Assembly (NCBI GenBank): GCA_964417885.1
Contig: CAYQKN010000014.1
Coordinates: 1-44,434, forward strand
Direction: 5' to 3'
DNA from: UKL13-2 sp964417885
GTDB taxonomy: Bacteria > Pseudomonadota > Gammaproteobacteria > Burkholderiales > Usitatibacteraceae
Length of the DNA: 44,434 bases
Shown: one piece after another, positions 23,813-32,724 of the stretch
Layout: every line of letters begins with the position of its first letter
Position numbering within the stretch: the first letter of the stretch is position 1
Translations under genes and position numbers: made by a program
Notes under the pieces: model-generated
Seen by the model: only the letters and a program-made list of their open reading frames with translations
Told to the model about the DNA's origin: nothing
Databases searched by the model: none

Positions 23813-24558
23813 TTGACCAGCCGCAAATGGCTGCTGGTTCGCGCGGCATCCACCAGGTCGGCGCGCTTGGCGGCAGCGGCAAACTTGCGTTCGCGAAGCT
23901 TATGATCGCTCCATGCCGGCGTAATCAGGCGCATCCCCTGCACGCGCTTGATTGCCTCGAGCATATACACGCCGCCCCCGACACCCCACCAGCGGTCGCC
24001 CATGCGTTCCATGAAACCCCAGCGACGCTGCCAGACCGCGCTGTCGCACGGCGGAATGTAGCAGGCAAGCTTGCCGGCGGATGGCTCGAAGCCGAGCAAC
24101 TGCAGCCAGTCCTTGAGACGGATCAGGGAAACGAAGTGGCCATTCCACGGATAGCCGGTGGATTTCCACAGCCTGCGGGTACCGAACAGGCTCCAAGGGT
24201 TGAAACCGAGAATCAGGATGCGCCCCTCGGGACGCATGACGCGGTCGATCTCGCGCAGGATTTCGTGCGGGTTTTCGCTGAATTCCAGCACGTGCGGAAT
24301 CACGCACAGGTCCACGCTCTGGGTTTCAAACGGCAACTCGTGCCATTGCGCCTTGACGTCGGCATTGTCGGCCGGGTCGACCGTCATGCAATGGGCGATG
24401 CGCGACTCGCGCAGCAGGTCGACCTGCGGCATGCCGATCTGGATCGCGTGATAGCCGAAAATATCCGGCACCACCTGGTCGAGCCAGGCGCGCTCGCTCT
24501 GCAGCAGGTATTGGCCGAGCGGCGATTGAAACCAGTCGTGTAAACTCGCATGAATCAT
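23809..24558 (-). CDS. Class I SAM-dependent methyltransferase upstream of rnhA
   Basis: A 249-residue protein of the methyltransferase family found beside gloB and rnhA in many proteobacteria. The core holds VDLCVIPHVLEFSENPHEIL, EIDRVMRPEGRILILGFNP broken around a Pro-Glu-Gly turn, and a C-terminal arginine/lysine-rich tail. The substrate is unknown. It overlaps rnhA by 4 bases. Its start codon is only 23 bases from the divergent gloB start, so at least one of the two promoters must lie within the opposite coding region. Confidence 0.85.
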   Translation of the reverse strand: MIHASLHDWFQSPLGQYLLQSERAWLDQVVPDIFGYHAIQIGMPQVDLLRESRIAHCMTVDPADNADVKAQWHELPFETQSVDLCVIPHVLEFSENPHEILREIDRVMRPEGRILILGFNPWSLFGTRRLWKSTGYPWNGHFVSLIRLKDWLQLLGFEPSAGKLACYIPPCDSAVWQRRWGFMERMGDRWWGVGGGVYMLEAIKRVQGMRLITPAWSDHKLRERKFAAAAKRADLVDAARTSSHLRLVK

Positions 24559-24581
24559 GGCTGCATTCTAATCGATTCATC

Positions 24582-25358
24582 GTGCTGCACGTACATCCGG
24601 TCCCGGCGTTTTCCGACAACTACCTGTGGATAATCCACAACGGCCGCGATGCGGCGGTGGTTGATCCCGGCGATGCCCGGCCGGTGATCGATTTTCTGGC
24701 CGCGCACGGCCTGTCGCTGGCGGCGATCCTGTGCACCCACCACCACGCCGATCATGTCGGCGGCGTCGAGTCGCTGCTGGATTTCCTTGCGCTGCGCGGG
24801 CAGATCCCGGTCTTCGGTCCCGCCGGTGAGTCGATCCCGGCGCGCACCCAGGCGCTGCGCGAAGGTGATCAGGTCGTGATCCCGCAATTGCCGCTGGAAC
24901 TGACGGTGCTGGACGTGCCGGGCCACACTGCTGGCCACATCGCTTATGCGGGCGGCGACATGTTGTTTTGCGGCGATACGCTGTTCGCCTGCGGCTGCGG
25001 CCGGCTGTTTGAAGGCACCGCCGCACAGATGACCTCATCACTGGCCAAGCTGAAGCGCCTGCCAGGCCACACCCGCGTCTATTGCGCGCATGAATACACC
25101 ATGGCCAATATCCGCTTTGCCGAAGCGGTGGAGCCGGGCAACGCGGACCTTGCGCTGCGCAAGGCTTTCTGTGGCGCAAAGCGCCATCGCCACGAGCCCA
25201 CCCTGCCCTCGACCATCTCGCTCGAACTGGCGACCAACCCGTTCCTGCGCTGGGACGCACCGGCGGTGATCGCCGCGGCCAGCCAGCGCGCCGGACGGGC
25301 GCTCAGTCGCGACGAGGAAATATTCGCCGAAATCCGCGAATGGAAAAACCACTTCTGA
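24582..25358 (+). CDS. gloB: Hydroxyacylglutathione hydrolase (glyoxalase II)
   Basis: Hydrolyses S-lactoylglutathione to lactate and glutathione, finishing methylglyoxal detoxification. The 258-residue metallo-beta-lactamase-fold protein has the metal motif THHHADH (His53, His55, Asp57, His58), then LDVPGHTAGHIAY, LFCGDTLFACGCGRLFEG and YCAHEYTMANIRFA. The C-terminal HHRHEPTLPSTISLE-type glutathione site is present as KRHRHEPTLPST. The start is GTG at 24582; the protein's N-terminus (HPVPAFSDNYLWII) fits the family. The GNAT gene follows after 4 bases. Confidence 0.95.
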   Translation: MLHVHPVPAFSDNYLWIIHNGRDAAVVDPGDARPVIDFLAAHGLSLAAILCTHHHADHVGGVESLLDFLALRGQIPVFGPAGESIPARTQALREGDQVVIPQLPLELTVLDVPGHTAGHIAYAGGDMLFCGDTLFACGCGRLFEGTAAQMTSSLAKLKRLPGHTRVYCAHEYTMANIRFAEAVEPGNADLALRKAFCGAKRHRHEPTLPSTISLELATNPFLRWDAPAVIAAASQRAGRALSRDEEIFAEIREWKNHF

Positions 25359-25362
25359 CACC

Positions 25363-25848
25363 ATGCAAAATTTTCACATCCGCCCCGCCACCCTCGACGA
25401 CGTCGACACCCTGATTGATCTGATCCGCCAGCTCGCCGTCTACGAAAAGCTTGAACACATGGTCAGCGGCAATGCCGCCATGCTGGAGATGGCGCTGTTT
25501 GGCGAGCGTCCCAGCTGCGAATGCGTCATCGCCGAGGAGGACGGCCAGCCGGTCGGCCTGGCACTGTACTTCACCACGTTTTCGACTTTCCTCTGCAAGC
25601 CCGGCTTGTACCTGGAAGACCTGTTCATCATCCCTTCAGCCCGGGGCAAAGGCTATGGCCGCGCACTGCTGAAATACTTGGCAGCGCTCGCGCAGCGGCG
25701 CGACTACGGCAGGTTCGAATGGCGTGTTCTGGACTGGAACGAGCCTTCGATCCAGTTTTACAAATCGCTGGGCGCCACCATCCTGCCCGAGTGGCACCTG
25801 GTGCGCATGACCGAAAAGGAATTCGCCGCGCTGGCGCACCGGGAATGA
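25363..25848 (+). CDS. GNAT acetyltransferase, diamine acetyltransferase-like
   Basis: A 161-residue GNAT protein. It resembles the spermidine/diamine or thialysine acetyltransferase branch: IRPATLDDVDTLIDLIRQLA at the start, GLYLEDLFIIPSARGKGYGR with the acetyl-CoA binding R-G-K-G-Y-G loop, and the branch-typical EWRVLDWNEPSIQFYKSLGA. Acetyl-CoA is the expected donor; the amine substrate cannot be told. The gene lies 4 bases after gloB and should be cotranscribed with it. Confidence 0.85.
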   Translation: MQNFHIRPATLDDVDTLIDLIRQLAVYEKLEHMVSGNAAMLEMALFGERPSCECVIAEEDGQPVGLALYFTTFSTFLCKPGLYLEDLFIIPSARGKGYGRALLKYLAALAQRRDYGRFEWRVLDWNEPSIQFYKSLGATILPEWHLVRMTEKEFAALAHRE

Positions 25849-25937
25849 CATTGCGTCGCGGCGCCGGCTAGGCTAATGTACGACCCATAACAACAAACCA
25901 TATCGCGCACGCTTGGAAGCCCGCTGGGAGGCTCTCA

Positions 25938-28436
25938 ATGACGGAGTTGCACATGTCGCGCACAAATGGTTTTGCCCCCCTGCTGTTCCTGCTCGCACTG
26001 TGGCTGGCCCCTGCCACCCATGCCAACGTCACCCTCAGTGAACTGGTGTCGGGCTTGTCGACCCCGGTCGATATCGCCCACGCCGGCGACGGCAGCGGGC
26101 GGCTGTTTGTCGTCGAACAGAACACAGCGCGAATACGCGTGATTGAAAACGGCACCCTGCTCGCAACGCCGTTTCTCGACCTGGGCAGCGTTGTCGAATC
26201 CGGCGGTGAGCGCGGCCTGCTCGGACTGGCGTTCCATCCGCAGTACCCGACCAACGGCCAGTTTTTCGTCTACTACACGTCGAAGGCAATCGACGGCCTG
26301 GCACTGGGTGATGTTGTCATCGCGCGCTTCCAGTGCTGCACCAGTCCGAACCAGCCGAATGTTGCCAATCCGGCGTCGCGGCAGACGATCCTGACCATCG
26401 GCCACTCGACCTATGGCAATCACAATGGCGGCGCATTGCGCTTCGGTCCGGATGGATACCTGTACGCGGGGATCGGCGATGGCGGCAGCGGCGGCGACCC
26501 GTTCAACGCCGGGCAAAACCTGAATACGCTGCTGGCGAAGATCCTGCGCATCGACATCAACGCGGCCACCTACACGATTCCGCCGACCAACCCGTTTGCC
26601 AGCGGCACCGGGCCCGGCGGCGTGCCCGCGCGTGGCGAAATTTGGGCCTGGGGGGTGCGCAACCCGTGGCGCATCAGTTTCGATCGTGTCACCGGCGACC
26701 TGTACATCGGCGACGTCGGCCAGGGAGCCTGGGAGGAAATCAATCGCCAGGATGCCGGCAGCCCCGGCGGCGCCAACTATGGCTGGCGGATCCTGGAAGC
26801 GACCCATTGCTACAACCCGTCGAATGGCTGTGTTCCGCCGCTGAACTACGTGCCACCGCTGCTGGAGTACGACCACGGTCAGGGGGTCTCGGTTACCGGC
26901 GGCTACGTCTACCGCGGCCTGAGCACGCCGGACCTCGCGGGCAAATATGTGTTTGGCGATTTTTCCTACAGCAAGCTCTGGTTCGCACCGGGAGACGCCG
27001 GCGCACCGTTTACCCAACTCACGCCGACCGCGCAGGTCAGCACCTTTGGCGAAGGCGAAACCGGCGAGCTTTACCTGGCCAACTATGCCAACGGGCGCAT
27101 CTACAGCTTTTCATCCTCCACCGACAATACGCCGGATCCGATCCGCTTTGCCCCGCGCGCCGGCGTCGCACTCAATGCACTGCAGACCTCGAACACAGTC
27201 AGGATTACCGGCCTGGGTGTCAACGCCGCCATCGCCGTCAGCGGCGGCGAGTATTCGATCAACTGCGGCGCCAGCTTCACGTCGGTTGCAGCGACCATCG
27301 CCAACGGCAACACGGTCTGTGTCCGTCATACCAGCGCCGCCACCGGCAACGCCATCAGCACCACCACGCTCACCATCGGCACCAGCAGCTTCAGTTTCAC
27401 TTCGACGACGCGCCCGGCTTTTGCGGTCACACCATCGGCCAGCGCGGGCGGCAGCATTTCACCTGCCACGGTCCAGATCGTCGAACCGGGCGCGACCGCC
27501 ACCTTCAACATCACGCCGCTTGGCGGCTTTGCAGCAACCGTCGGCGGCACTTGCGGCGGCAGCCTGGCCGGCAACGTGTTCACCACCAGTATCGTGGTCG
27601 CCGATTGCACCGTTGTCGCAACGTTCACCTTTGTCGCGCCGGTCCCGCCGGCTGCGCCGGCCATCAGCCAGATCATTGCCGGGGATGGGCTGGTGGCGAT
27701 CTATTTCACGCCCCCATCCGGCGACGGCGGCGCGCCCGTTACCCACTATCTCGCCAGCTGCGCGCCAGGCGGCGCGACGGGCACCGCCAGCGCCTCGCCG
27801 GTGATTGTCAGCGGGCTCAATAACGGCAGCGGCGTCACCTGCACGGTGGCGGCGGTGAACGCGGCCGGGACCGGCGCGCCGTCGGTTGGTGTCGCCGCGA
27901 CACCGTCCGCCGGCGAGCCGCTCACGCTGCTGAATATTGTTTCCCGCAAGAGTCACGGCAGCGCCGGTGTGTTCGACCTGCCGATCGATCCCGTCGCGGG
28001 CATTGGCGGCGCGGTGACGATCGAGCCGCGTCTGCCCGCATCCGCACACACGCTGGCATTCCGTTTCAATCGGCCGATCACCGCCGCCGGCACCGCCGCC
28101 GCCGTCGACAGCAGCCTGGCTGCTGTCCCGGCACATGCCGCGCCAGCCGGCACCGATGTCATGGTCACGCTGTCCGGCATCATCGACAATCGTCGCGTGA
28201 CCGTCACCCTTGAGGGTGTCAATGGCGTCCTGTCGCAATCGGTTTCGCTCGGCTTCCTCACTGGCGAGGTGTCACGCACGCGGCAGGTCACCGCGGCCGA
28301 CTTGTCCTCCCTCAAGAGCCGCTTCGGCCAGACGGTCACGCAGGCAAACTTCCAGCTCGATCTCGATGTCTCGGGCTCGATCGGCGCCACCGACCTGTCC
28401 GCGATGAAATCGCGCGCGGGGCAGGCGCTGCCGTAA
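25938..28436 (+). CDS. Exported PQQ-type sugar dehydrogenase with dockerin-like C-terminus
   Basis: An 832-residue secreted protein. A signal peptide (to about residue 29, APATHAN) is followed by a glucose/sorbosone dehydrogenase beta-propeller (about 31-392): GGERGLLGLAFHPQYPTNG, HNGGALRFGPDGYLYAGIGDG with probable catalytic His162, RNPWRISFDR, GDLYIGDVGQGAWEEIN, YVFGDF. PQQ is the expected cofactor. Then come a beta-sandwich repeat (about 402-492), a Cys-containing repeat (about 493-567), a fibronectin III domain (about 570-660) and a C-terminal module (about 664-832) that ends in two EF-hand-like dockerin-type repeats (TAADLSSLKSRFG and LDVSGSIGATDLSAMKSRAG). The first repeat has lost its acidic calcium ligands. 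GGGAG precedes the ATG at normal spacing. The sugar substrate is unknown. Confidence 0.88.
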   Translation: MTELHMSRTNGFAPLLFLLALWLAPATHANVTLSELVSGLSTPVDIAHAGDGSGRLFVVEQNTARIRVIENGTLLATPFLDLGSVVESGGERGLLGLAFHPQYPTNGQFFVYYTSKAIDGLALGDVVIARFQCCTSPNQPNVANPASRQTILTIGHSTYGNHNGGALRFGPDGYLYAGIGDGGSGGDPFNAGQNLNTLLAKILRIDINAATYTIPPTNPFASGTGPGGVPARGEIWAWGVRNPWRISFDRVTGDLYIGDVGQGAWEEINRQDAGSPGGANYGWRILEATHCYNPSNGCVPPLNYVPPLLEYDHGQGVSVTGGYVYRGLSTPDLAGKYVFGDFSYSKLWFAPGDAGAPFTQLTPTAQVSTFGEGETGELYLANYANGRIYSFSSSTDNTPDPIRFAPRAGVALNALQTSNTVRITGLGVNAAIAVSGGEYSINCGASFTSVAATIANGNTVCVRHTSAATGNAISTTTLTIGTSSFSFTSTTRPAFAVTPSASAGGSISPATVQIVEPGATATFNITPLGGFAATVGGTCGGSLAGNVFTTSIVVADCTVVATFTFVAPVPPAAPAISQIIAGDGLVAIYFTPPSGDGGAPVTHYLASCAPGGATGTASASPVIVSGLNNGSGVTCTVAAVNAAGTGAPSVGVAATPSAGEPLTLLNIVSRKSHGSAGVFDLPIDPVAGIGGAVTIEPRLPASAHTLAFRFNRPITAAGTAAAVDSSLAAVPAHAAPAGTDVMVTLSGIIDNRRVTVTLEGVNGVLSQSVSLGFLTGEVSRTRQVTAADLSSLKSRFGQTVTQANFQLDLDVSGSIGATDLSAMKSRAGQALP

Positions 28437-28460
28437 GTGCACCGCCGCACGCATTCGCGG

Positions 28461-28476
28461 TGTGACAAAAGTCACA
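28461..28476. promoter_or_regulatory. CRP-type palindrome TGTGA-N6-TCACA
   Basis: The 16 bases TGTGACAAAAGTCACA match the CRP half-site consensus on both sides (with one more paired base at each end of the flanking GTGTGAC/GTCACAC arms). The site lies in the 212-base gap between the sugar dehydrogenase gene and the diheme cytochrome gene, about 180 bases before the cytochrome start. No T-run follows, so a terminator is less likely. The regulator is not in the window. Confidence 0.5.
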
Positions 28477-28648
28477 CTTCGCGCGTCCGCAAACGAAAAA
28501 ACTGTAGGACAACCACGCGAAATCAGCGCGCGATGGAACCGAATCGCCAGCCGCGACTCTGAAACCGGTTCCCGGAAATGGCACCGGGCGTATCGCGGGA
28601 TTGCACAAGCCGACCTGCCTCGCGTAAATTGGTGACCGGGAGATCATC

Positions 28649-31189
28649 TTGAACACGCACGATTCACTACGCTTCAAATTCAATCTGCTGCTTCGCGGCT
28701 ACACCACCATGCAAACCCGCATGGCGTTGCTGCTGCTCGGCGCCGTCATCGCCGTCGGCGCGGTGGTCAGTCGGGCCGACAGTACGGCCGGCCTGGATTC
28801 GCGCGCATCGATTGGCGCCTACATGAATGGTGTGCTGCCGACGGCAACCGGTATGCCCATGCCACCGGTCCTGTCCGCAACCGGTGTATTCAGCAACACC
28901 GCCAACCGCATCCCCCACGCCGGCTTCATCCCCTACGAGCTGAACTCGCCGCTGTGGACCGATGGCGCCGACAAATCGCGCTTCGTCGGCGTACCGTTTG
29001 ACAGCAGCCAGCCCAACAATCCGGCCCTGTCGCCCAAGATCGGTTTTTCCCCCACCGGCAACTGGACCTTTCCCAACGGCACCGTGATCATCAAGAACTT
29101 CGACATGCGGATCGATGAGCGCGCCGGCGCCAGCGACCCGGTGCGCCGCCTCGAAACCCGGATCCTGATCCGCAACGCCGATGGCACCATTCGCGGCGCC
29201 AGCTACCGCTGGGCGCCGCCGGTCAATGGCAATTACGCCGATGCCACGCTGGTCAGCTCAAGGCAAAACGAGGACCTGACCATTACCCAGGCCGATGGCA
29301 GTACGCGCGCGCAGTCCTACACCTATCCCAGTCCGGGCGACTGCACCACCTGCCACAATCCGGGCGCCGGCATGGTGCTCGGCATCCGTACCGCCCAACT
29401 GAACGGCGCCATCACCTATCCTGCCAGCGGGCGCACCGCCAACCAGTTGCATACTCTCAACCAGCTGGGCATGTTCAATGTCACACTGGCAGACCCGGCG
29501 ACCTACGACGAGGCGGTCGACATCGGTGATACCAGCGCCACCTTTGAGCACCGCGTCCGGTCGTATCTTTCGTCGAACTGTTCGCACTGCCATATGCCGG
29601 AAAACATCGGCCCGATCTACGACATGCGTTTCGAGACGCCGAGCGAACAAACCGGCATTTTTGGCGCACCGTTCAATGGCCTGGTGCGGGGCGACCTGCC
29701 AATGTCGCGTCTCTACGTTCGTGATGCCGCGCTGCCGGGAAATTTTCCCGGCCCGATGCCGCCGATCGCCCGAAACGTTCCCGACCAGCGCGTGCTCGAC
29801 GTCTACAACCAGTGGGTCAACTATGGCTATACCGTTACCGCGGTCAGCGCGCTTGCTCCCAACCAGGTCCGGGTGCAGTTCGATCGCGCCGTCGAGCCGG
29901 CGTCCGCGGCCGTCGCCGCCAATTACGTCATCAACGGCGTGCCGGTCAGCCAGGCCAGCCCCGGCCTGGAGCCGGGCGTGGTAACGCTGACAACGGCAGC
30001 GAACCTCGCGTACAGCAGCAGTTTCGAGCTGGTCGTGAATCGCGTCCGCGAAGCCGCTCCGCCGCAGAACCCGATCTTTCCCAACACCCGCGTGGCTTTC
30101 AATACCCCGGCGCCGCCGACCGTGCCCGGCGCGCCCGCCATCAACATGACGGCAATCGGCAATGGCCAGGTCACCCTCAGTTACAGCGCACCGGCATCCG
30201 ATGGCGGCGCGCCGATCACCGGCTACGTCGCGAGCTGCACGCCGGGACCGTTTGTCGGCAACAGCGCCGGCCTCAGCATCACGGTGAATGGCCTGACCAA
30301 CGGCACCAGTTATTCCTGCACGGTCGCGGCGGTCAATTCGATCGGCGCCGGCACACCTTCGCCGGCGGTAAACGTCACCCCGGCGCGCGTGCCGGATGCC
30401 CCGACTAACCTGGTGGCGACACCGGGCAACGGCAGCGTCTCGATTACCTTCGATGCGCCGGCCAACAATGGCGGCGCGGTTATCAACTCCTACACCGTTT
30501 CCTGCGTCGGGCCCGCCACCGTCACGGCCTCTGCAGCCGCCGCGCCGGTCACCGTGACCGGCTTGACCAACGGCGTGCTCTACCAGTGCAGCGCCGCGGC
30601 AACCAATGCGGCAGGAACGGGCGCCAGCTCCGCAGCAGTCGGCGTTACGCCGGCAGCACCGCCGCTTGCGCTGGTGAGCATCGCATCTCGCAAGTTGCAT
30701 GGCCCGGCCGGCAGCTTCAACCTGGACCTCAGGCCGGTAAGCGATATCGCCGGGCCTATTTCGGTCGAGCCCCGCGCCATCGGTAGTGGCCACCGGATCG
30801 TATTCACGTTTAACCTGCCGGTCACCGCCACGGGCAGCGTAACCGTGTTGGATGCCGCATTGCTGCCGGCGGGAACGGTCAGCAACATAAGCAGTTCGGG
30901 CTCTAGTCTGATTGTTGAACTGACGGGGGTTCAGGACGGTTCGCGCGCGCGCATCGCGCTCAGCGGCGTCAACAACGACCCGCAGACCTTCGCCGTCGCG
31001 GTCGGCTTCCTGATCGGCGACGTGAACGGTTCGCGCCACATCAATGCAAGCGATGCCAGCAGCGTTCGACTGCGCGCGGGCCAGACGGTGGACGATGTCA
31101 ATTTCCGCCATGATCTCAATGCGTCGGGCGAAATCAGCGCCGCCGATGTGCTGGCGGTCAAGGTACGGCTGGACCGCCAGATCCCGTAG
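28649..31189 (+). CDS. Exported SO2930-like diheme cytochrome c with dockerin-like C-terminus
   Basis: An 846-residue exported protein with two heme c motifs: CTTCH (Cys232, Cys235, His236) and CSHCH (Cys311, Cys314, His315), within a region like the SO2930 diheme cytochrome family (FIPYELNSPLWTDGADKSRF, FPNGTVIIKNF). After about residue 395 come a strand-rich domain, two fibronectin III domains (about 490-675) and a C-terminal module homologous to that of the upstream sugar dehydrogenase, ending in dockerin-type repeats (GDVNGSRHINASDASSVRLRAG; LNASGEISAADVLAVKVRL). The TTG at 28649 has GGGAG six bases upstream; an ATG at 28709 (MQTRMALLLLG) would also give a good signal peptide. It is the likely electron acceptor of the dehydrogenase (inference). 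Confidence 0.85.
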   Translation: MNTHDSLRFKFNLLLRGYTTMQTRMALLLLGAVIAVGAVVSRADSTAGLDSRASIGAYMNGVLPTATGMPMPPVLSATGVFSNTANRIPHAGFIPYELNSPLWTDGADKSRFVGVPFDSSQPNNPALSPKIGFSPTGNWTFPNGTVIIKNFDMRIDERAGASDPVRRLETRILIRNADGTIRGASYRWAPPVNGNYADATLVSSRQNEDLTITQADGSTRAQSYTYPSPGDCTTCHNPGAGMVLGIRTAQLNGAITYPASGRTANQLHTLNQLGMFNVTLADPATYDEAVDIGDTSATFEHRVRSYLSSNCSHCHMPENIGPIYDMRFETPSEQTGIFGAPFNGLVRGDLPMSRLYVRDAALPGNFPGPMPPIARNVPDQRVLDVYNQWVNYGYTVTAVSALAPNQVRVQFDRAVEPASAAVAANYVINGVPVSQASPGLEPGVVTLTTAANLAYSSSFELVVNRVREAAPPQNPIFPNTRVAFNTPAPPTVPGAPAINMTAIGNGQVTLSYSAPASDGGAPITGYVASCTPGPFVGNSAGLSITVNGLTNGTSYSCTVAAVNSIGAGTPSPAVNVTPARVPDAPTNLVATPGNGSVSITFDAPANNGGAVINSYTVSCVGPATVTASAAAAPVTVTGLTNGVLYQCSAAATNAAGTGASSAAVGVTPAAPPLALVSIASRKLHGPAGSFNLDLRPVSDIAGPISVEPRAIGSGHRIVFTFNLPVTATGSVTVLDAALLPAGTVSNISSSGSSLIVELTGVQDGSRARIALSGVNNDPQTFAVAVGFLIGDVNGSRHINASDASSVRLRAGQTVDDVNFRHDLNASGEISAADVLAVKVRLDRQIP

Positions 31190-31213
31190 CCGGCAGCGGC
31201 AGTCCGTTGACGC

Positions 31214-31239
31214 ACCATCGCGCGGCATTGCGCGATGGT
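31214..31239 (+). terminator. Stem-loop after diheme cytochrome gene
   Basis: A perfect 10-base stem (ACCATCGCGC with GCGCGATGGT) around a 6-base loop, 24 bases after the cytochrome stop. No strong T-run follows, so it may be a Rho-dependent or RNA-stabilising hairpin and not a classical intrinsic terminator. Confidence 0.55.
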
Positions 31240-31360
31240 TCCGCCCACCAACCTCGCGCTGCCAGTCGCGCGTCACGGACGGTCGGCGGCGTCAAGGGCT
31301 ACATGGCGACATCGCTGGCAACGTATCGCGCCAGGGCGAGGCTGCCGCGGCTTTTTCAAC

Positions 31361-31427
31361 AAAACTCCAGCACTGGCGCGGCTTTCCGGGCAAAAACGCC
31401 TGAAACACCGCGCCAGTGCTGGAGTTT
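31361..31427. repeat. Palindromic intergenic repeat, copy 3
   Basis: The best-preserved copy. The arms AAACTCCAGCACTGGCGCGG (31362-31381) and CCGCGCCAGTGCTGGAGTTT (31408-31427) are perfect 20-base complements around a 26-base centre (GCTTTCCGGG...). It lies between the convergent diheme cytochrome and histidine phosphatase genes, 16 bases beyond the stop of the latter. Confidence 0.93.
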
Positions 31428-31443
31428 GTCCACTGCCAGAACG

Positions 31444-31938
31444 CTAATACTTCAGCCTCAGCACCACCGGCGACTTGCCCTCGCGCGGCACCAGCACGAA
31501 CAAGTTGTCGAATTCGGCTTCCTCGATGCGCACCGGCTCGGCGTGGCCAAGCCCCTTCAGCACGGCGGGAACGGTATTGCTGTGGCCAACGACCAGGACC
31601 GTTTCGCCATGCGCGTGCGCGGCAAGCTTGTTAAGCAGCGCGGCACCGTCGGCTGCCGGCACCACCTGCGGCCTGAGGCCGAGCTGCCGTGCAAGCGGCG
31701 CAGCCAGCAATCCGGTTCGACGATATTCGGTCGTGTAGATGGTGCCGATGCCGGATGAGGACAGCATCTGCTGCAGGCGCTGCGCGCGCGCTTCACCGGC
31801 CGGCGACAGCACCGGGTCCCGCGAGCTGTCGAGTTTTTCGCCGTGGCGAACGAGCACCACTGTCGGCTGAGCGTACGCCGGGGAAATGCTTGCCGCAACG
31901 GCCAACAAAGCCATGATGCAAGCGACCAGATTAGCCAT
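31444..31938 (-). CDS. Exported histidine phosphatase superfamily protein
   Basis: A 164-residue phosphoglycerate-mutase-like phosphatase. A signal peptide (MANLVACIMALLAVAASISPAYAQ) puts it in the periplasm. The catalytic motif is VVLVRHGEK (His about 33) and the second histidine is in VLVVGHSNTVPAVL. TEYRRTGLLAAPLA is the usual middle motif. The ATG at 31938 has GAGGT upstream at good spacing and directly yields the signal peptide; the frame is open to 32100 but that part is leader and overlaps a terminator. The substrate is unknown. Confidence 0.88.
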   Translation of the reverse strand: MANLVACIMALLAVAASISPAYAQPTVVLVRHGEKLDSSRDPVLSPAGEARAQRLQQMLSSSGIGTIYTTEYRRTGLLAAPLARQLGLRPQVVPAADGAALLNKLAAHAHGETVLVVGHSNTVPAVLKGLGHAEPVRIEEAEFDNLFVLVPREGKSPVVLRLKY

Positions 31939-32007
31939 GATTACCTCGGTCAAATGCGCGTTGAATCCAGTCAGATTGACACTGCGACGACGCCAATCCG
32001 GCAGGCG

Positions 32008-32046
32008 AAAAAAAACCGCGCAGCGCCGGTAAACCGGCCTGCGCGG
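32008..32046 (-). terminator. Rho-independent terminator after PEP-CTERM gene
   Basis: Read on the minus strand, a GC-rich stem of about 13 pairs with one bulge (CCGCGCAGGCCGGT with ACCGGCGCTGCGCGG) is followed by eight T. It lies 72 bases after the PEP-CTERM gene's stop and before the histidine phosphatase gene, so it isolates those two transcripts. Confidence 0.9.
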
Positions 32047-32118
32047 CATGCTTCGTTTCACCCCTTTCGCTATGCCCCAGACACAATCTCTGGCGGACAA
32101 GCGACGGCAGTTGTTAAC

Positions 32119-32724
32119 TCAGGATTTCCGGCGACGCGACAATCCCAGACCAACCAATCCGATACCGAGCAAAGCCAGCGTACCGGGTTCCGGGATGGCC
32201 GTCAGGGTAACTGCGTCAAGTGAACCACCATATGAGTCACTGGTACCAACGGCCTTGAACTTCAGGGTAGACGACGGGCTTGTACCCAAAACATCAATAC
32301 TGAACACCATCCAGTTATTGCCGCCAGCACCAGCGCCGTTACCGCTAAATGTACCAATACTGTTGCCGTTCCAGAAAACCTGAATTTTATTTGATTCCGT
32401 CCCGACACTCATTCGCGGTGAATAGGCAAATGTCAGCGTGTAGAGTTGCCCCAATGTGGTAATTGCCTGGCTGGCAGCGCTGTTGCGGGTGGTATCCAAC
32501 TCAATGTAGTTACTACCGTCATAAGCCTGACCGTCGACATTGTTGCGGAGTTCGATGCCGTAATCCCCGCCCGTCCAGCCAGTCAGATTCTGGTAGATAT
32601 TCCAAGAGCCACTTGCCTGGTAGTCATCTTCAAAGCTACCGTTTATAAGGCCAGCGGATGCAACCGGCGCAAATGACAATGCTGAGAAGATGCTTGCTGC
32701 CAAAAATTTGCGGACGTTTTTCAT
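32119..32724 (-). CDS. PEP-CTERM sorting domain protein
   Basis: A 201-residue exported protein. The signal peptide is MKNVRKFLAASIFSALSFAPVASA. The mature part starts LINGSFEDDYQASGSWNIY and is rich in Gly, Ser, Asn and Thr, like the DUF642-type or carbohydrate-binding beta-sandwich proteins with this tail; that fold is a guess. The C-terminus is a full PEP-CTERM signal: IPEPGT, a hydrophobic helix (LALLGIGLVGLGL) and SRRRKS, which an exosortase should cleave. Neither exosortase nor exopolysaccharide genes are in the window. The ATG at 32724 has GGAG upstream; an upstream ORF extension is unlikely. The gene has lower GC than its neighbours (23 of 60 in 32341-32400). Confidence 0.92.
   Translation of the reverse strand: MKNVRKFLAASIFSALSFAPVASAGLINGSFEDDYQASGSWNIYQNLTGWTGGDYGIELRNNVDGQAYDGSNYIELDTTRNSAASQAITTLGQLYTLTFAYSPRMSVGTESNKIQVFWNGNSIGTFSGNGAGAGGNNWMVFSIDVLGTSPSSTLKFKAVGTSDSYGGSLDAVTLTAIPEPGTLALLGIGLVGLGLSRRRKS

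Noticed and set aside
29258..31276. Minus-strand open frame (672 codons) opposite the diheme cytochrome
   Set aside because: Arg/Asp/Gly-rich shadow frame without motifs; the plus strand has signal peptide, heme motifs and recognisable domains.
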